NCBI GenBank assembly: GCA_012959525.1
Contig: DUDB01000046.1
Span: 1 to 64,000, forward strand
Origin: Planctomycetota bacterium
GTDB taxonomy: Bacteria > Planctomycetota > UBA1135 > GCA-002686595
Length of the DNA: 64,000 nucleotides
Direction of reading: 5' to 3'
The translations under genes and the position numbers were made by a program. Under the pieces are notes generated by a model, which saw nothing but the letters and a program-made list of their open reading frames with translations, did not search any database and was not told the origin of the DNA. Of this stretch, positions 26,297 to 33,954 are shown one piece after another (the stretch's first letter is position 1; each line of letters opens with the position of its first letter).

Positions 26297-26587
26297 CTAG
26301 GACTTGGCCGCTGCCCGCTTGGGCTTGATCAGGCCGGCCTTGAGCAGAGTGGGGTAGGCCCCGTTCTTCATCACCGTGCGCAGGGCGCGGGTGGAGAGCT
26401 TCACGGTGACGAATTCACCGAGCTCAGGGACCCAGATGCGCTTCTTCTGCAAGTTGACCTTGAACTTGCGCTTGTTCTTGCCGGTGGTGCGCAGGCCCAC
26501 GCCGCCGTCTTTTTTCGGCAGACCACGGCGGGCAATGGTGCCACCCACTTGGGTGCCGCGGCCGGTGACTTCACAAGTACGGGACAT
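26297..26587 (-). CDS. rpmB: ribosomal protein bL28
   Basis: The product has 96 residues from the ATG at 26587, and the family marks are clear. It begins 'MSRTCEVTGRG' (usual 'CxxTGK'), followed by the Arg/Lys-rich 'TGKNKRKFKVNLQKKRIW' that lies against 23S rRNA. 'VKLSTRALRTVMKNG' forms the C-terminal helix. An open frame extends upstream to 26671, but the added leader is not conserved-looking. There is a short acid-poor tail ending in Ala-Ala-Ala-Lys-Ser. It is a structural component of the 50S subunit, apparently monocistronic or leading into the DUF3299 gene. No bL33 is beside it, unlike in many bacteria. Confidence 0.95.
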   Translation of the reverse strand: MSRTCEVTGRGTQVGGTIARRGLPKKDGGVGLRTTGKNKRKFKVNLQKKRIWVPELGEFVTVKLSTRALRTVMKNGAYPTLLKAGLIKPKRAAAKS

Positions 26588-26786
26588 GGGAGAATAAGGC
26601 GGGGTTGGGAGGAGGTCGGAAGGGGAATCGCGACCCCATCGCTGGGTCTGCGGAAGGTCCAACCGGTCCAAACCGGATGGCGGGCGGAGAGAATACGGGA
26701 AAAGACCCCTCCACGCTCCCCCCCGGGGTCAGGAAAATTCGCCCCTGGCAGGGGCAGGAGGGTGGGACGGCAGCCGCCAGGGCTGG

Positions 26787-27833
26787 TCAGGGCCGCTCAG
26801 GGGCCGGGGCCGCAGCCGAGTACAGGTGGACCTCCACCCTGCCCTCCCGGTCTATCCAGCCGCGGTACATGCCCGCCGTGTTGAAGGGGGCGCTGACCCG
26901 GCCCTGAGCGTCCAGGGCGATCACACCGCCCGTACCGCCGCGCTCGGTCAGCTGGGTGCGCACCACGCGCTGGGCGGCCTGCTCAAGGTTCAGGCCACCG
27001 AACTCCATCAGAGCGGCCACGTCCCTGGCAATCGTGCCGCGCATGAAGAACTCGCCCCAACCGGTGCCCGACACGGCGCAGGTGTGGTCCGCGGCCCAGG
27101 TTCCTGCTCCGGGGATGGGGGAGTCGCCGATGCGACCCCAGAGCTTGCCGACCATGCCGCCCGTGGAGGTGCCCGCTGCCAGGTGCCCCTCACGGTCGAG
27201 GGCCACTGCGCCCACGGTCCCGTGCCGCTCGTCTGGCTGGGCATCCCAGGCTCCGCTCAGGGAGCCTGTGGATTTCTGGCGTTCCCGCCAGCGCTCCAGC
27301 TGCTGCACCCGACGCGCGGTGTGGAAGAATGCGTTGGGTACCTGTTCGAGTCCCTGTTCGCGGGCAAAGGTGTCGGCCCCCGCGCCGGACAGGAGCACGT
27401 GCGGGCTGTGCTCCATCACGGCTCGCGCCGCCAGGATGGGATGCCGCGTGGTGGTCACACCGGCCACGGCGCCGGCCATCCCCGTGTCGCCCCGCATGAC
27501 ACTGGCATCCATCTCACAGACTCCCGCGGCGGTCAGTACGGCCCCGTGCCCGGAGTTGAACAAGGGCGAGTCCTCCATCACGAGGATGGCGGCCTGAACC
27601 GCGTCCAGGGCCTCGCTCCCTCCGTCGAGCATGGCGTATCCCGCCCGCAGCGCCTCCTCCAACTTGGCCCGATAGGCAGCCTCTTTCTCGGCGCTCATGT
27701 TCTTGCGCAGGATTGTCCCGGCGCCTCCGTGGATGGCGAGGACGATCGGGGCCTGGTGAGTGGAGGACGCCGTGTTCTGGCAGGCGCCCATGGGCAGGAG
27801 GGCGCAGAGCAGGAAGAGTGCTTGTGGCTTCAT
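26787..27833 (-). CDS. isoaspartyl peptidase / L-asparaginase (Ntn hydrolase), lipoprotein
   Basis: The 348-residue product has a signal and lipobox Met-Gly-Ala-Cys (Cys18), so it is extracytoplasmic. The family (EcAIII / type III plant asparaginase) is shown by 'LAIHGGAGT' (about 32-40), 'NSGHGAVLT', 'EMDASVM' and the autocleavage site 'ERHGTVGAV', where Thr206 becomes the catalytic N-terminal nucleophile. 'GRIGDSPIPGAGTWA' and 'CAVSGTGWGE' are the substrate and sodium loops. It probably hydrolyses isoaspartyl dipeptides and asparagine. Its ATG overlaps the TGA of the permease gene (ATGA), making it third in a coupled metal-transport operon; why a peptidase should be there is unclear. Confidence 0.93.
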   Translation of the reverse strand: MKPQALFLLCALLPMGACQNTASSTHQAPIVLAIHGGAGTILRKNMSAEKEAAYRAKLEEALRAGYAMLDGGSEALDAVQAAILVMEDSPLFNSGHGAVLTAAGVCEMDASVMRGDTGMAGAVAGVTTTRHPILAARAVMEHSPHVLLSGAGADTFAREQGLEQVPNAFFHTARRVQQLERWRERQKSTGSLSGAWDAQPDERHGTVGAVALDREGHLAAGTSTGGMVGKLWGRIGDSPIPGAGTWAADHTCAVSGTGWGEFFMRGTIARDVAALMEFGGLNLEQAAQRVVRTQLTERGGTGGVIALDAQGRVSAPFNTAGMYRGWIDREGRVEVHLYSAAAPAPERP

Positions 27834-28978
27834 GAAGCTGGGTTGGGATCAGGTGGGGATGCCCCGCGTCGGGCAAGGATTGCGATGACGTGACCCAGGA
27901 GCAGCAACCCGAGCAGGGCGCCTCCGATCCGGTGCAGGGCAGAGAGGTGCTCGTGTTGGGTCAAGATCGTGCTGCTCTCGAAGCCGCCGCGGGCATCATA
28001 GAGGGCGTTCACCGCCCAACCCGCGCACAGGCTGAAGACGGTGATCGAGGCGAGGTAGACACCCACGACCCGGCGGCCCATGAACCCGGCCACCACACCG
28101 AGAGTGGCGGCGTTCGTGGCCGGGCCAGCGAGCAGAAAGACTAGGGCCGCTCCGGGGTCGAGACCCTTGGCCAACAGGGCCGCCGCCACGGGCGTGCTGG
28201 CCGTCGCGCACACGTACATGGGGATGCCCGCCACCAGCATGGCCAGCATGGCCGGGAGCCCATGGTTCCAGGAGCCCAGGAAATCGTTCGGCATCCAGAG
28301 GGTGATGGCCGCGGAGAGTGCGAAGCCCACCACGAACCAGGGCGCCAGATCGGACATGAGCTTGCCGTAGGCGAAGACACCGGCTTGCCTCAGGCGACTC
28401 GGCTGGGATGAAGCTTGGGCCTCGGTATCACAGCAGGCTGTTGGGGCGGGTTCCGGCTCGGCGGGGCCGCTTGCGCAGCAGGTGGTGGAGGGCGTGGGGG
28501 CGGGCTCGGGATCCGAGGGTGCGCAGCAGGTCTTCGGCGGGTCTGGTGCTTCGTCCTCCGCCAACTCTGAGGTGGTCTTGGGCTCGCTCAGGTTGACCAC
28601 CCAACCGCATCCCATGGCGGTCAGGATCGCGGTGACGGGCCGCATGATGGCCATGACGGGATCGATCAGGGCCAGGGTGATGCCTACGGAGTCCACGCCA
28701 GTCTCCGGGGTGGAGATCAGGAAGGCACTGGTGGCTCCCTTGCTGGCCCCTGCCTGCTTGAGCGAGATGGCCGTGGGGACCACAGAGCAGGAGCACAAGG
28801 GCAGGGGCGCGCCGACCAGAGCCGCCTTGGCTACGGCACCGAAGCTGTTGCTCCCCAGGTGGCGCAGGATCCAGCGCTCCGGAACGAGCACCTTCAGCAG
28901 GCCCGCAATAAAGAACCCCACCAGAAGGTATGGGCCGGACGTGCAGAGCAGGCTCCAGATCTCCGCCAGCCAGGCCAT
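27830..28978 (-). CDS. SO_0444/ArsP-like permease with a cysteine-pair linker
   Basis: From the ATG at 28978 (overlapping the ZIP gene's stop, TGATG) the protein has 382 residues. It has two bundles of membrane helices (about 10-130 and 200-375). The pore-lining 'PLPLCSCSVVP' (Cys62, Cys64) and 'ISTPETGVDS' are signatures of the UPF0718/DUF318 permease superfamily, which contains arsenic and probable copper exporters. The cytoplasmic-looking linker between the bundles has three Cys-Cys pairs at 151-152, 167-168 and 182-183 in a Pro/Glu-rich spacer. A further 'GPATNAATLG' lies in the second half. Export of a soft metal or metalloid is the likely job. It is coupled to the ZIP transporter upstream and the peptidase downstream. 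Confidence 0.87.
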   Translation of the reverse strand: MAWLAEIWSLLCTSGPYLLVGFFIAGLLKVLVPERWILRHLGSNSFGAVAKAALVGAPLPLCSCSVVPTAISLKQAGASKGATSAFLISTPETGVDSVGITLALIDPVMAIMRPVTAILTAMGCGWVVNLSEPKTTSELAEDEAPDPPKTCCAPSDPEPAPTPSTTCCASGPAEPEPAPTACCDTEAQASSQPSRLRQAGVFAYGKLMSDLAPWFVVGFALSAAITLWMPNDFLGSWNHGLPAMLAMLVAGIPMYVCATASTPVAAALLAKGLDPGAALVFLLAGPATNAATLGVVAGFMGRRVVGVYLASITVFSLCAGWAVNALYDARGGFESSTILTQHEHLSALHRIGGALLGLLLLGHVIAILARRGASPPDPNPAS

Positions 28979-29757
28979 CAATGCCCCAGCTCCTCGAAGA
29001 CCATCATCATGGCGATGCCAACCACTAGGAGGGTGACCCGCAGCCAGCTGTCTTCGCGGTGATGGAACACCTCCGGCAACAACTCGCACAGGCACACGAA
29101 CAGAAACGTGCCAGCCGCCAGGGCAGTCAGGACGCCCATCCCCAGCTCACCCATCTGAGCGGAGATGGACTCACCCAGGAGCATGCCTAGGGGGGTGATG
29201 GCGGCGAAGCCGACGACCATCGTGAGGATCGACTTGCGGCTTGCCCCCGCCAGTTGGAAGATGGTGGTCAGGGAGAAGGCCTCGAAGCCCTTGTGGGCCA
29301 GGATGGCCACGAGCAGCGCACCACCTACCTGGGTGTGGGATTCGGCTGCGGCATACCCGATACCCGCCGTCAGGGCGTGCACCCCGAGGCCCACCAGGGC
29401 CGCGAGGCTCACCGCCCGGTGCTGATGAGCCTCGTCGTGGTCGTGGGTGCGCAGGACCAGGGATTCGATCAGGTAGACCACCAGCACACCCGCCAGGACG
29501 CACAACCACAACCAGGGATCCCCGCCGTGTCCGTGACTCAGGTCCACCCCCGGGTGGACGCCTTCGGCGTGCGGCTGGGCGGCTCCGGAGCTGAGGCTCA
29601 TCTCCGACAGAGCAGGCAGCACGTGCAGGAAGACGGCCCCCAGGAAAATTCCCGTGGACAGGGCCAGGGCCGTGTGCAGGTGGCGGTCCGTCCAGCGGAT
29701 GAGCAGGGGCAGGGCTCCTCCGGCTAGGGCGACCAGGGTGACAAACAGGATCTCCAT
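28978..29757 (-). CDS. ZIP family metal transporter
   Basis: The 259-residue protein has about eight membrane helices. A His/Asp-rich loop between helices 3 and 4 ('HGHGGD' and 'THDHDEAHQH') may gather divalent metal. The ZIP binuclear centre is visible: 'GLGVHALTAGIG' in helix 4 (His) and 'ILAHKGFEAFSL' in helix 5 (His, Glu). 'FVCLCELLPEV' lies in a late helix. The family brings zinc, iron or manganese into the cytoplasm. The first gene of the three-gene operon, it has 87 bases before it in which no clear promoter was seen. A metal importer beside a putative soft-metal exporter suggests homeostasis of one metal or balancing of two. Confidence 0.9.
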   Translation of the reverse strand: MEILFVTLVALAGGALPLLIRWTDRHLHTALALSTGIFLGAVFLHVLPALSEMSLSSGAAQPHAEGVHPGVDLSHGHGGDPWLWLCVLAGVLVVYLIESLVLRTHDHDEAHQHRAVSLAALVGLGVHALTAGIGYAAAESHTQVGGALLVAILAHKGFEAFSLTTIFQLAGASRKSILTMVVGFAAITPLGMLLGESISAQMGELGMGVLTALAAGTFLFVCLCELLPEVFHHREDSWLRVTLLVVGIAMMMVFEELGH

Positions 29758-29844
29758 GGGCTGCCAAGCATAGCCACCTCAAGGGCCACCTCCCACTCAC
29801 TGGTCCGGGGATTACGGCTCCCGTTTCGGATAGGCCCCTGAGGG

Positions 29845-31476
29845 TCAGGTTCCCTGGCGCAGGAGGACGGTCTTGATGGTGCTGAACAGCACCGAGAGGT
29901 CGAGCAGCACGCTGTGGTTCTTGATGTAGAACAGGTCGTACTGGAGCTTGTGGAGGGCGTCCTCCACAGTACTCCCGTAGGGGTAGTTGATCTGAGCCCA
30001 GCCTGTCAGGCCGGGTTTCACGATGTGGCGTAGGTTGTAGTAGGGGATCTGCTGTGCCAGCTCGTCCACGAAGTGCTGCCGCTCGGGACGTGGCCCCACC
30101 AGTGACATGCTGCCGCGCAGGACGTTGAACAGCTGGGGCAGCTCGTCAAGGCGGGTCATGCGGATGAACTTGCCCACGCGCGTGATGCGCGGGTCATCTT
30201 CACTGGACCACACGGGGCCCGTGGTGGACTCGGCATCCACACGCATGGAGCGGAATTTGCGCAGGGTGAAGAGGATCCCGTCTTGCCCCACGCGTTCCTG
30301 GCGGAACAGGATCGGGCCAGGTGAGTCCAGGGCGACCGCAATGGCGGTCAGCAGAATCAGGGGTGAGGTTACCGCCAGGATGAGCAGCGATAGGGCGACG
30401 TCCATCCCGCGCTTGATCAGGTCGATCCAGGGATGGCGTCGGAAGCCCTCGTTGAAGATCAGATAAGAGGGCCGCATGGCCGCCACGGCGATCTTGCCCG
30501 TCACCTGCTCGTAGATTTCCTCCCGCTCGCGCACGTCCCGGCCACCCAGACGGCAATGCAAGAGGTCTTGTATGGGCAGTGCCAGGCGCCGGTCCTCCAG
30601 TGCCACGACGAGCACGTCCACCTGATTGTCGCGAGCCAGGGCGAGCAGGGAGCCTTCATCCTCGAGGCTCTCCAGCGAGGTCCCCTCTCCATTTCGCTTG
30701 CGTGCCGTCAGGGGCAGTGTATCGAGAATTAGCGCTTCGGTGCGTGGGCTGGCCATGGAGCCGGCGACGACGTCGGCTCCCATGGGGGAGAACGACACGC
30801 TCGGTGTGTCCACGGCGAAGCCGGTTCCGTTCCCCTCCTCGCGGGGCGATTCAGGCACCATGCCGAAGACCTCGAAGCCGGACTCGGGGTGGTCGAGGAT
30901 GAGTTGTGCCAGCTCGTGGGCCGGCTCGCGGGAGCCGAGGATGAGGACCCTCAGGTTCAGGTTCACCCGGCGCATCATCCCGTGGTAGAGCGTGCGCCAC
31001 ATGTACAGGACCAGGAAGCCCAGCACGAGGCTGCCCACCAGGCCCCCGAGTTTTTGGGTGTAGGTCATGCCTGGAAAATTGAGTACGCGTCGCAGGTCCC
31101 AGGCGTGCGTCAGACTGACGCACACCATGCACAGAGCAATGCCCGCACCGGCCGATTCAACCAGGCGGCGGGAGCGCTCCGTGCTGGAGTTCGAGATCCG
31201 GAACTCGTACAGCTGGTTGAACCCGATGGCCACCTGGCACAGCAGCGCCACCAGGAATGCCGAGAGGATGCAGATCCAGAAGGCGTCCAATTCGCCGAGT
31301 CCCAGGTGCCCGAGGGCCAGGCGCAGCTCGCGGTAGTTCTCTCCGCGGATGCCGCGCAGTGAATCCCACAGGTGTCTGGACATGCCCAGTCCGACCAGCA
31401 AGGTCAGGATCACCGTCTCTCCGAAGAACAGCAGTGCCGTTCGGATGGGCAGGAAGTGTTGGAGGACGCGGAGCAT
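29845..31476 (-). CDS. polyprenyl-phosphate sugar-1-phosphate transferase (exopolysaccharide initiation)
   Basis: The 543-residue membrane protein has four N-terminal helices (about 10-170). A degenerate CoA-binding-like Rossmann region follows ('LRVLILGSREPAHELAQ', about 184-300). It ends with the catalytic bacterial sugar transferase domain (about 350-543). Landmarks of the latter are 'IKRGMDVALSLLIL', 'PGPILFRQERVG', 'FTLRKFRSM', 'LDELPQLFNVLRG', 'MSLVGPRPE' and 'KPGLTGWAQ'. These match the WcaJ/EpsB group that attaches a sugar-1-phosphate to undecaprenyl phosphate, the first step of exopolysaccharide assembly. No other exopolysaccharide gene or exosortase lies in the window. It appears monocistronic. 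Confidence 0.93.
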   Translation of the reverse strand: MLRVLQHFLPIRTALLFFGETVILTLLVGLGMSRHLWDSLRGIRGENYRELRLALGHLGLGELDAFWICILSAFLVALLCQVAIGFNQLYEFRISNSSTERSRRLVESAGAGIALCMVCVSLTHAWDLRRVLNFPGMTYTQKLGGLVGSLVLGFLVLYMWRTLYHGMMRRVNLNLRVLILGSREPAHELAQLILDHPESGFEVFGMVPESPREEGNGTGFAVDTPSVSFSPMGADVVAGSMASPRTEALILDTLPLTARKRNGEGTSLESLEDEGSLLALARDNQVDVLVVALEDRRLALPIQDLLHCRLGGRDVREREEIYEQVTGKIAVAAMRPSYLIFNEGFRRHPWIDLIKRGMDVALSLLILAVTSPLILLTAIAVALDSPGPILFRQERVGQDGILFTLRKFRSMRVDAESTTGPVWSSEDDPRITRVGKFIRMTRLDELPQLFNVLRGSMSLVGPRPERQHFVDELAQQIPYYNLRHIVKPGLTGWAQINYPYGSTVEDALHKLQYDLFYIKNHSVLLDLSVLFSTIKTVLLRQGT

Positions 31477-31605
31477 GGGTGGGGACAGGCTAACAGCGGA
31501 CGGGCATCGATGCCTGTGCGTGACGCGCGGACATCGCCCGCCATGGCCGTGCGGTGATGAGCCTCGGCCCGGGGTTATTCATGTTCTGTATCGGATCTCA
31601 GCCGA

Positions 31606-32169
31606 TCATGGGTGAATCGGACTATGCGCTCCGGTGGGGGAAGAATTTTCCGGGCTCTCACCGAGAGGTGTCAGGCACCGGGCATGGTGGACCAGGGCGT
31701 GTCTGGAGCCATGTGAGTCCAGCAGCAGCTCAACGAGATCCACTCGACCTCCCTCCAGGCGCCCCGCTTCCATGCGCCTCGCCAGCCAGTGGCTGGCCCG
31801 CTGTTGGGCGCACAGCCGGCTCCAGTCCATCCGGCGGCCCGGCCTTCCCAAGGGATTCCAGCTGGCCGGGACCCTCCCGTCCGCTACGGGCCAGTGCCGC
31901 ACCCGGCCGGCCTTCACCTCCACGCAGACAAGCTGTCCCGCCCCGGCCATGACCAGATCCACCTCCCCGTGGGGGGTGGTCATGCGACGGCCCAGGATTC
32001 TCCAGCCCGCCCGGCGCAGAGCGCGTGCGCTGAGGTTCTCCCCCGCACGTCCCAGCTCCGGGTTGGACAGCGTCCAGAACCGCAGCGCCCATTGAGGTGC
32101 GAACTCGATGGGTCCGTTGCGCAAGACGCTCTTGAGGGCGGCCCGCCAGGTGCGCAGGCGCCTGCCCAT
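31606..32169 (-). CDS. YraN/UPF0102 family endonuclease-like protein
   Basis: The ATG at 32169 lies 19 bases after the yajC stop and gives 187 residues. The longer frame runs through yajC. The core shows the UPF0102 signature: 'GRAGENLSARALRRAGW', 'HGEVDLVM' (active-site Asp) and 'CVEVKAG' (Glu-x-Lys), a Holliday-resolvase/restriction-endonuclease fold. Extra sequence flanks it, namely an Arg-rich ~40-residue N-terminus and a Ser/His/Pro-rich ~40-residue tail, making it longer than the ~120-residue norm. The role of the family is unresolved, with DNA repair or RNA processing proposed. Co-transcription with yajC is likely. Confidence 0.82.
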   Translation of the reverse strand: MGRRLRTWRAALKSVLRNGPIEFAPQWALRFWTLSNPELGRAGENLSARALRRAGWRILGRRMTTPHGEVDLVMAGAGQLVCVEVKAGRVRHWPVADGRVPASWNPLGRPGRRMDWSRLCAQQRASHWLARRMEAGRLEGGRVDLVELLLDSHGSRHALVHHARCLTPLGESPENSSPTGAHSPIHP

Positions 32170-32188
32170 CACGGACGGGCTCCGGCGC

Positions 32189-32602
32189 TCAGCTCTTCTT
32201 GCTGTCGTCTGGTTCGTCCTGCTCGTCTTCCTCGTTGCGTAGGCCCTGTACCGCCCCGCGGCTGAAGCGCAGGCGCACACCATCGGCAACGACCAGGATC
32301 ACCTCGTGCTCGTCCACCTTGGACACGCGCCCGAAGAGACCGCCGGTCGTCATCACCTCGTCGCCCTTCGAGAGGGCGTCGAGCATGGCCTGACGCTTCT
32401 TCTTGTTTTTGCGCTCGGGGCCCAGGATCAGAAACCAGAAGAGCGCACCGATGATGAGGAAGATGGTCGGGTCGGGAAAGCCCTGACTGGTCTGCTCCTT
32501 TGGGGGAGTCTCCCCAGGAGGAGTTTCGAGGGTCTCCCCTTGAGTGGTCGCAGCGGTATCGCTGGGCGGGTCTTGTAAGAAAACGGGAGCGGAGATGTGC
32601 AT
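32189..32602 (-). CDS. yajC: preprotein translocase accessory subunit YajC
   Basis: The 137-residue protein has a single membrane helix (about 46-62, 'TIFLIIGALFWFLIL') followed by 'GPERKNKKKRQAMLDALSKGD', the conserved basic stretch. The small beta domain ('VMTTGGLFGRV', 'VILVVADGVRLRF') is typical of YajC. The N-terminus is longer than usual (about 45 Thr/Pro/Gly-rich residues instead of 20) and the tail is acidic. YajC binds SecDF and aids protein export. No secD or secF follows; instead a YraN-like gene does. The upstream region holds short tandem repeats. Confidence 0.9.
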   Translation of the reverse strand: MHISAPVFLQDPPSDTAATTQGETLETPPGETPPKEQTSQGFPDPTIFLIIGALFWFLILGPERKNKKKRQAMLDALSKGDEVMTTGGLFGRVSKVDEHEVILVVADGVRLRFSRGAVQGLRNEEDEQDEPDDSKKS

Positions 32603-32619
32603 GGGTCGCTGTGGTGGGG

Positions 32620-32696
32620 GGCTTGGCCGAGGGCTTGGCCGAGGGGTTGGCCGAGGAGGTTGAGCTGCGGATTCTTGGGATTCTTGCGATTCCGGG
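32620..32696. repeat. two short tandem repeat tracts in the yajC-mnmA intergenic region
   Basis: GGCTTGGCCGAG occurs as two exact copies (32620-32631, 32632-32643) and a third with one change (32644-32655). Beginning at 32670 there are three 9-base units: GATTCTTGG, GATTCTTGC and GATTCCGGG. The region lies between the divergent starts of yajC (32602) and mnmA (32818), so it occupies the promoter space of both. Length changes by slippage are possible; a regulatory effect is not shown. Confidence 0.7.
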
Positions 32697-32817
32697 ATTG
32701 CTCCTTGCGAGGATCGTGCCCGGCTGCTGTTCAGGGCCGCAGAAGCTACTAGAATCGGCCTGAACCCGGTAGCGCGGCGCTCCGTTCATCCCTCGCGCCT
32801 CCCGCCCGTACCCAGCC

Positions 32818-33954
32818 ATGCCCAGCCAATTCAAACCGGACGAACGCCTCGTGGTGGCCATGAGCGGTGGAGTGGACAGCTCCGTCGCGGCATGGATGCT
32901 GGCCCGCGAGGGGCACGATCTGGTGGGCCTGTTCATGCGCAACGGTGTGGAGCTCACCGAGGAGGAGGCGGGCAAGAAATCCTGCTGCTCCAGTACGGAC
33001 GCCCGCGATGCGCGCATGGTGGCGGATGACCTGGGGATTACTTTTCAGGCCGTGGATCTGTCCACGGAATTCGGTTCCCTGATCGACCACTTCGTGGCTG
33101 AGTACGGCCGCGGCCGCACTCCCAACCCCTGCGCCCTCTGCAACCGGGACCTCAAGCTCGGACGTTTGCTCGCGTTGGCCGACGAACTGGGCGCGGCGGG
33201 CGTGGCCACGGGCCACTATGCGCGCCTGCAGGTGAACGAGGGCCGCGTCGAAGTGCGTCGCGGTGTGGACGACACCAAGGATCAGTCCTATCAGCTGTTC
33301 TGCGTGCGCGAGGAGGATCTGGCGCGCACGGTTCTGCCTCTTGGCAACCTGACCAAGAAGGAGGTGCGACGATTGGCGCAGGAAGCCGGACTGCGCACCC
33401 ATCACAAGCGCGACAGCCAGGAGATCTGCTTCGTGCCCTCCAACGACTACCGCCTACTGCTTGAGCAACGGGGCACGCCCTTGCACGCCGGCGAGCTTGT
33501 GGACACGGCCGGCCAGATTCTCGGCTACCACAAGGGAACCGAGCACTTCACCATCGGCCAGCGCCGTGGCATCGGCGTGGGTGGGGGCGAGCCTCTGTAC
33601 GTCGTCCAAGTCGAGCCCGAGACCGGGCGCGTGGTGGTGGGGACGCGCGAGGAGTGTGGTACGGATTCCATGGTCGTAGAGTCCCTCAACTGGATCGGGT
33701 TCGAGCCGCCCGCCGGCGGGTTCGATTGTCTGGTCCAGCATCGCTATCACTGCACGCCTGCGCCCTGCCGGGTGGAGCTGGATGGGGAGCGGGCCGAGGT
33801 GCGATTCAGCGTGCCCGAGGTCTCGGTCAGCCCCGGCCAGGGGGCGGCTTTCTACCACGCTGATCGCCTGCTCGGAGGTGGCTGGATCCGCTCCACCGTG
33901 CGCAGTACGAGCTCCCAGGATTCCCCCCCGGACCCCAGCCGTGCGCGGGTCTGA
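32818..33954 (+). CDS. mnmA: tRNA-specific 2-thiouridylase MnmA
   Basis: MnmA adds sulfur to C2 of wobble uridine 34 in tRNAs for Lys, Glu and Gln, using ATP. The 378-residue length is normal. The PP-loop 'MSGGVDSSVAAW' (15-26) binds ATP, 'NPCALCN' contains the nucleophile Cys105, and 'SQEICFVP' holds the second catalytic Cys204. 'TGHYAR' and 'QSYQLF' lie between them. The C-terminal beta-barrel has 'FTIGQRRGIGVGG' and 'YVVQV'. A Cys-Cys pair in the loop at about 56-57 is an extra. The gene shares its pathway with mnmG and the mnmC-like gene. Its final codons overlap the GTG start of the vWA gene by 14 bases. Confidence 0.97.
   Translation: MPSQFKPDERLVVAMSGGVDSSVAAWMLAREGHDLVGLFMRNGVELTEEEAGKKSCCSSTDARDARMVADDLGITFQAVDLSTEFGSLIDHFVAEYGRGRTPNPCALCNRDLKLGRLLALADELGAAGVATGHYARLQVNEGRVEVRRGVDDTKDQSYQLFCVREEDLARTVLPLGNLTKKEVRRLAQEAGLRTHHKRDSQEICFVPSNDYRLLLEQRGTPLHAGELVDTAGQILGYHKGTEHFTIGQRRGIGVGGGEPLYVVQVEPETGRVVVGTREECGTDSMVVESLNWIGFEPPAGGFDCLVQHRYHCTPAPCRVELDGERAEVRFSVPEVSVSPGQGAAFYHADRLLGGGWIRSTVRSTSSQDSPPDPSRARV

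Noticed and set aside
33782-33940. N-terminal extension of the vWA protein into mnmA
   Set aside because: The extra 53 residues are an out-of-frame reading of mnmA and put no signal ahead of the membrane helix; the GTG at 33941 is better.
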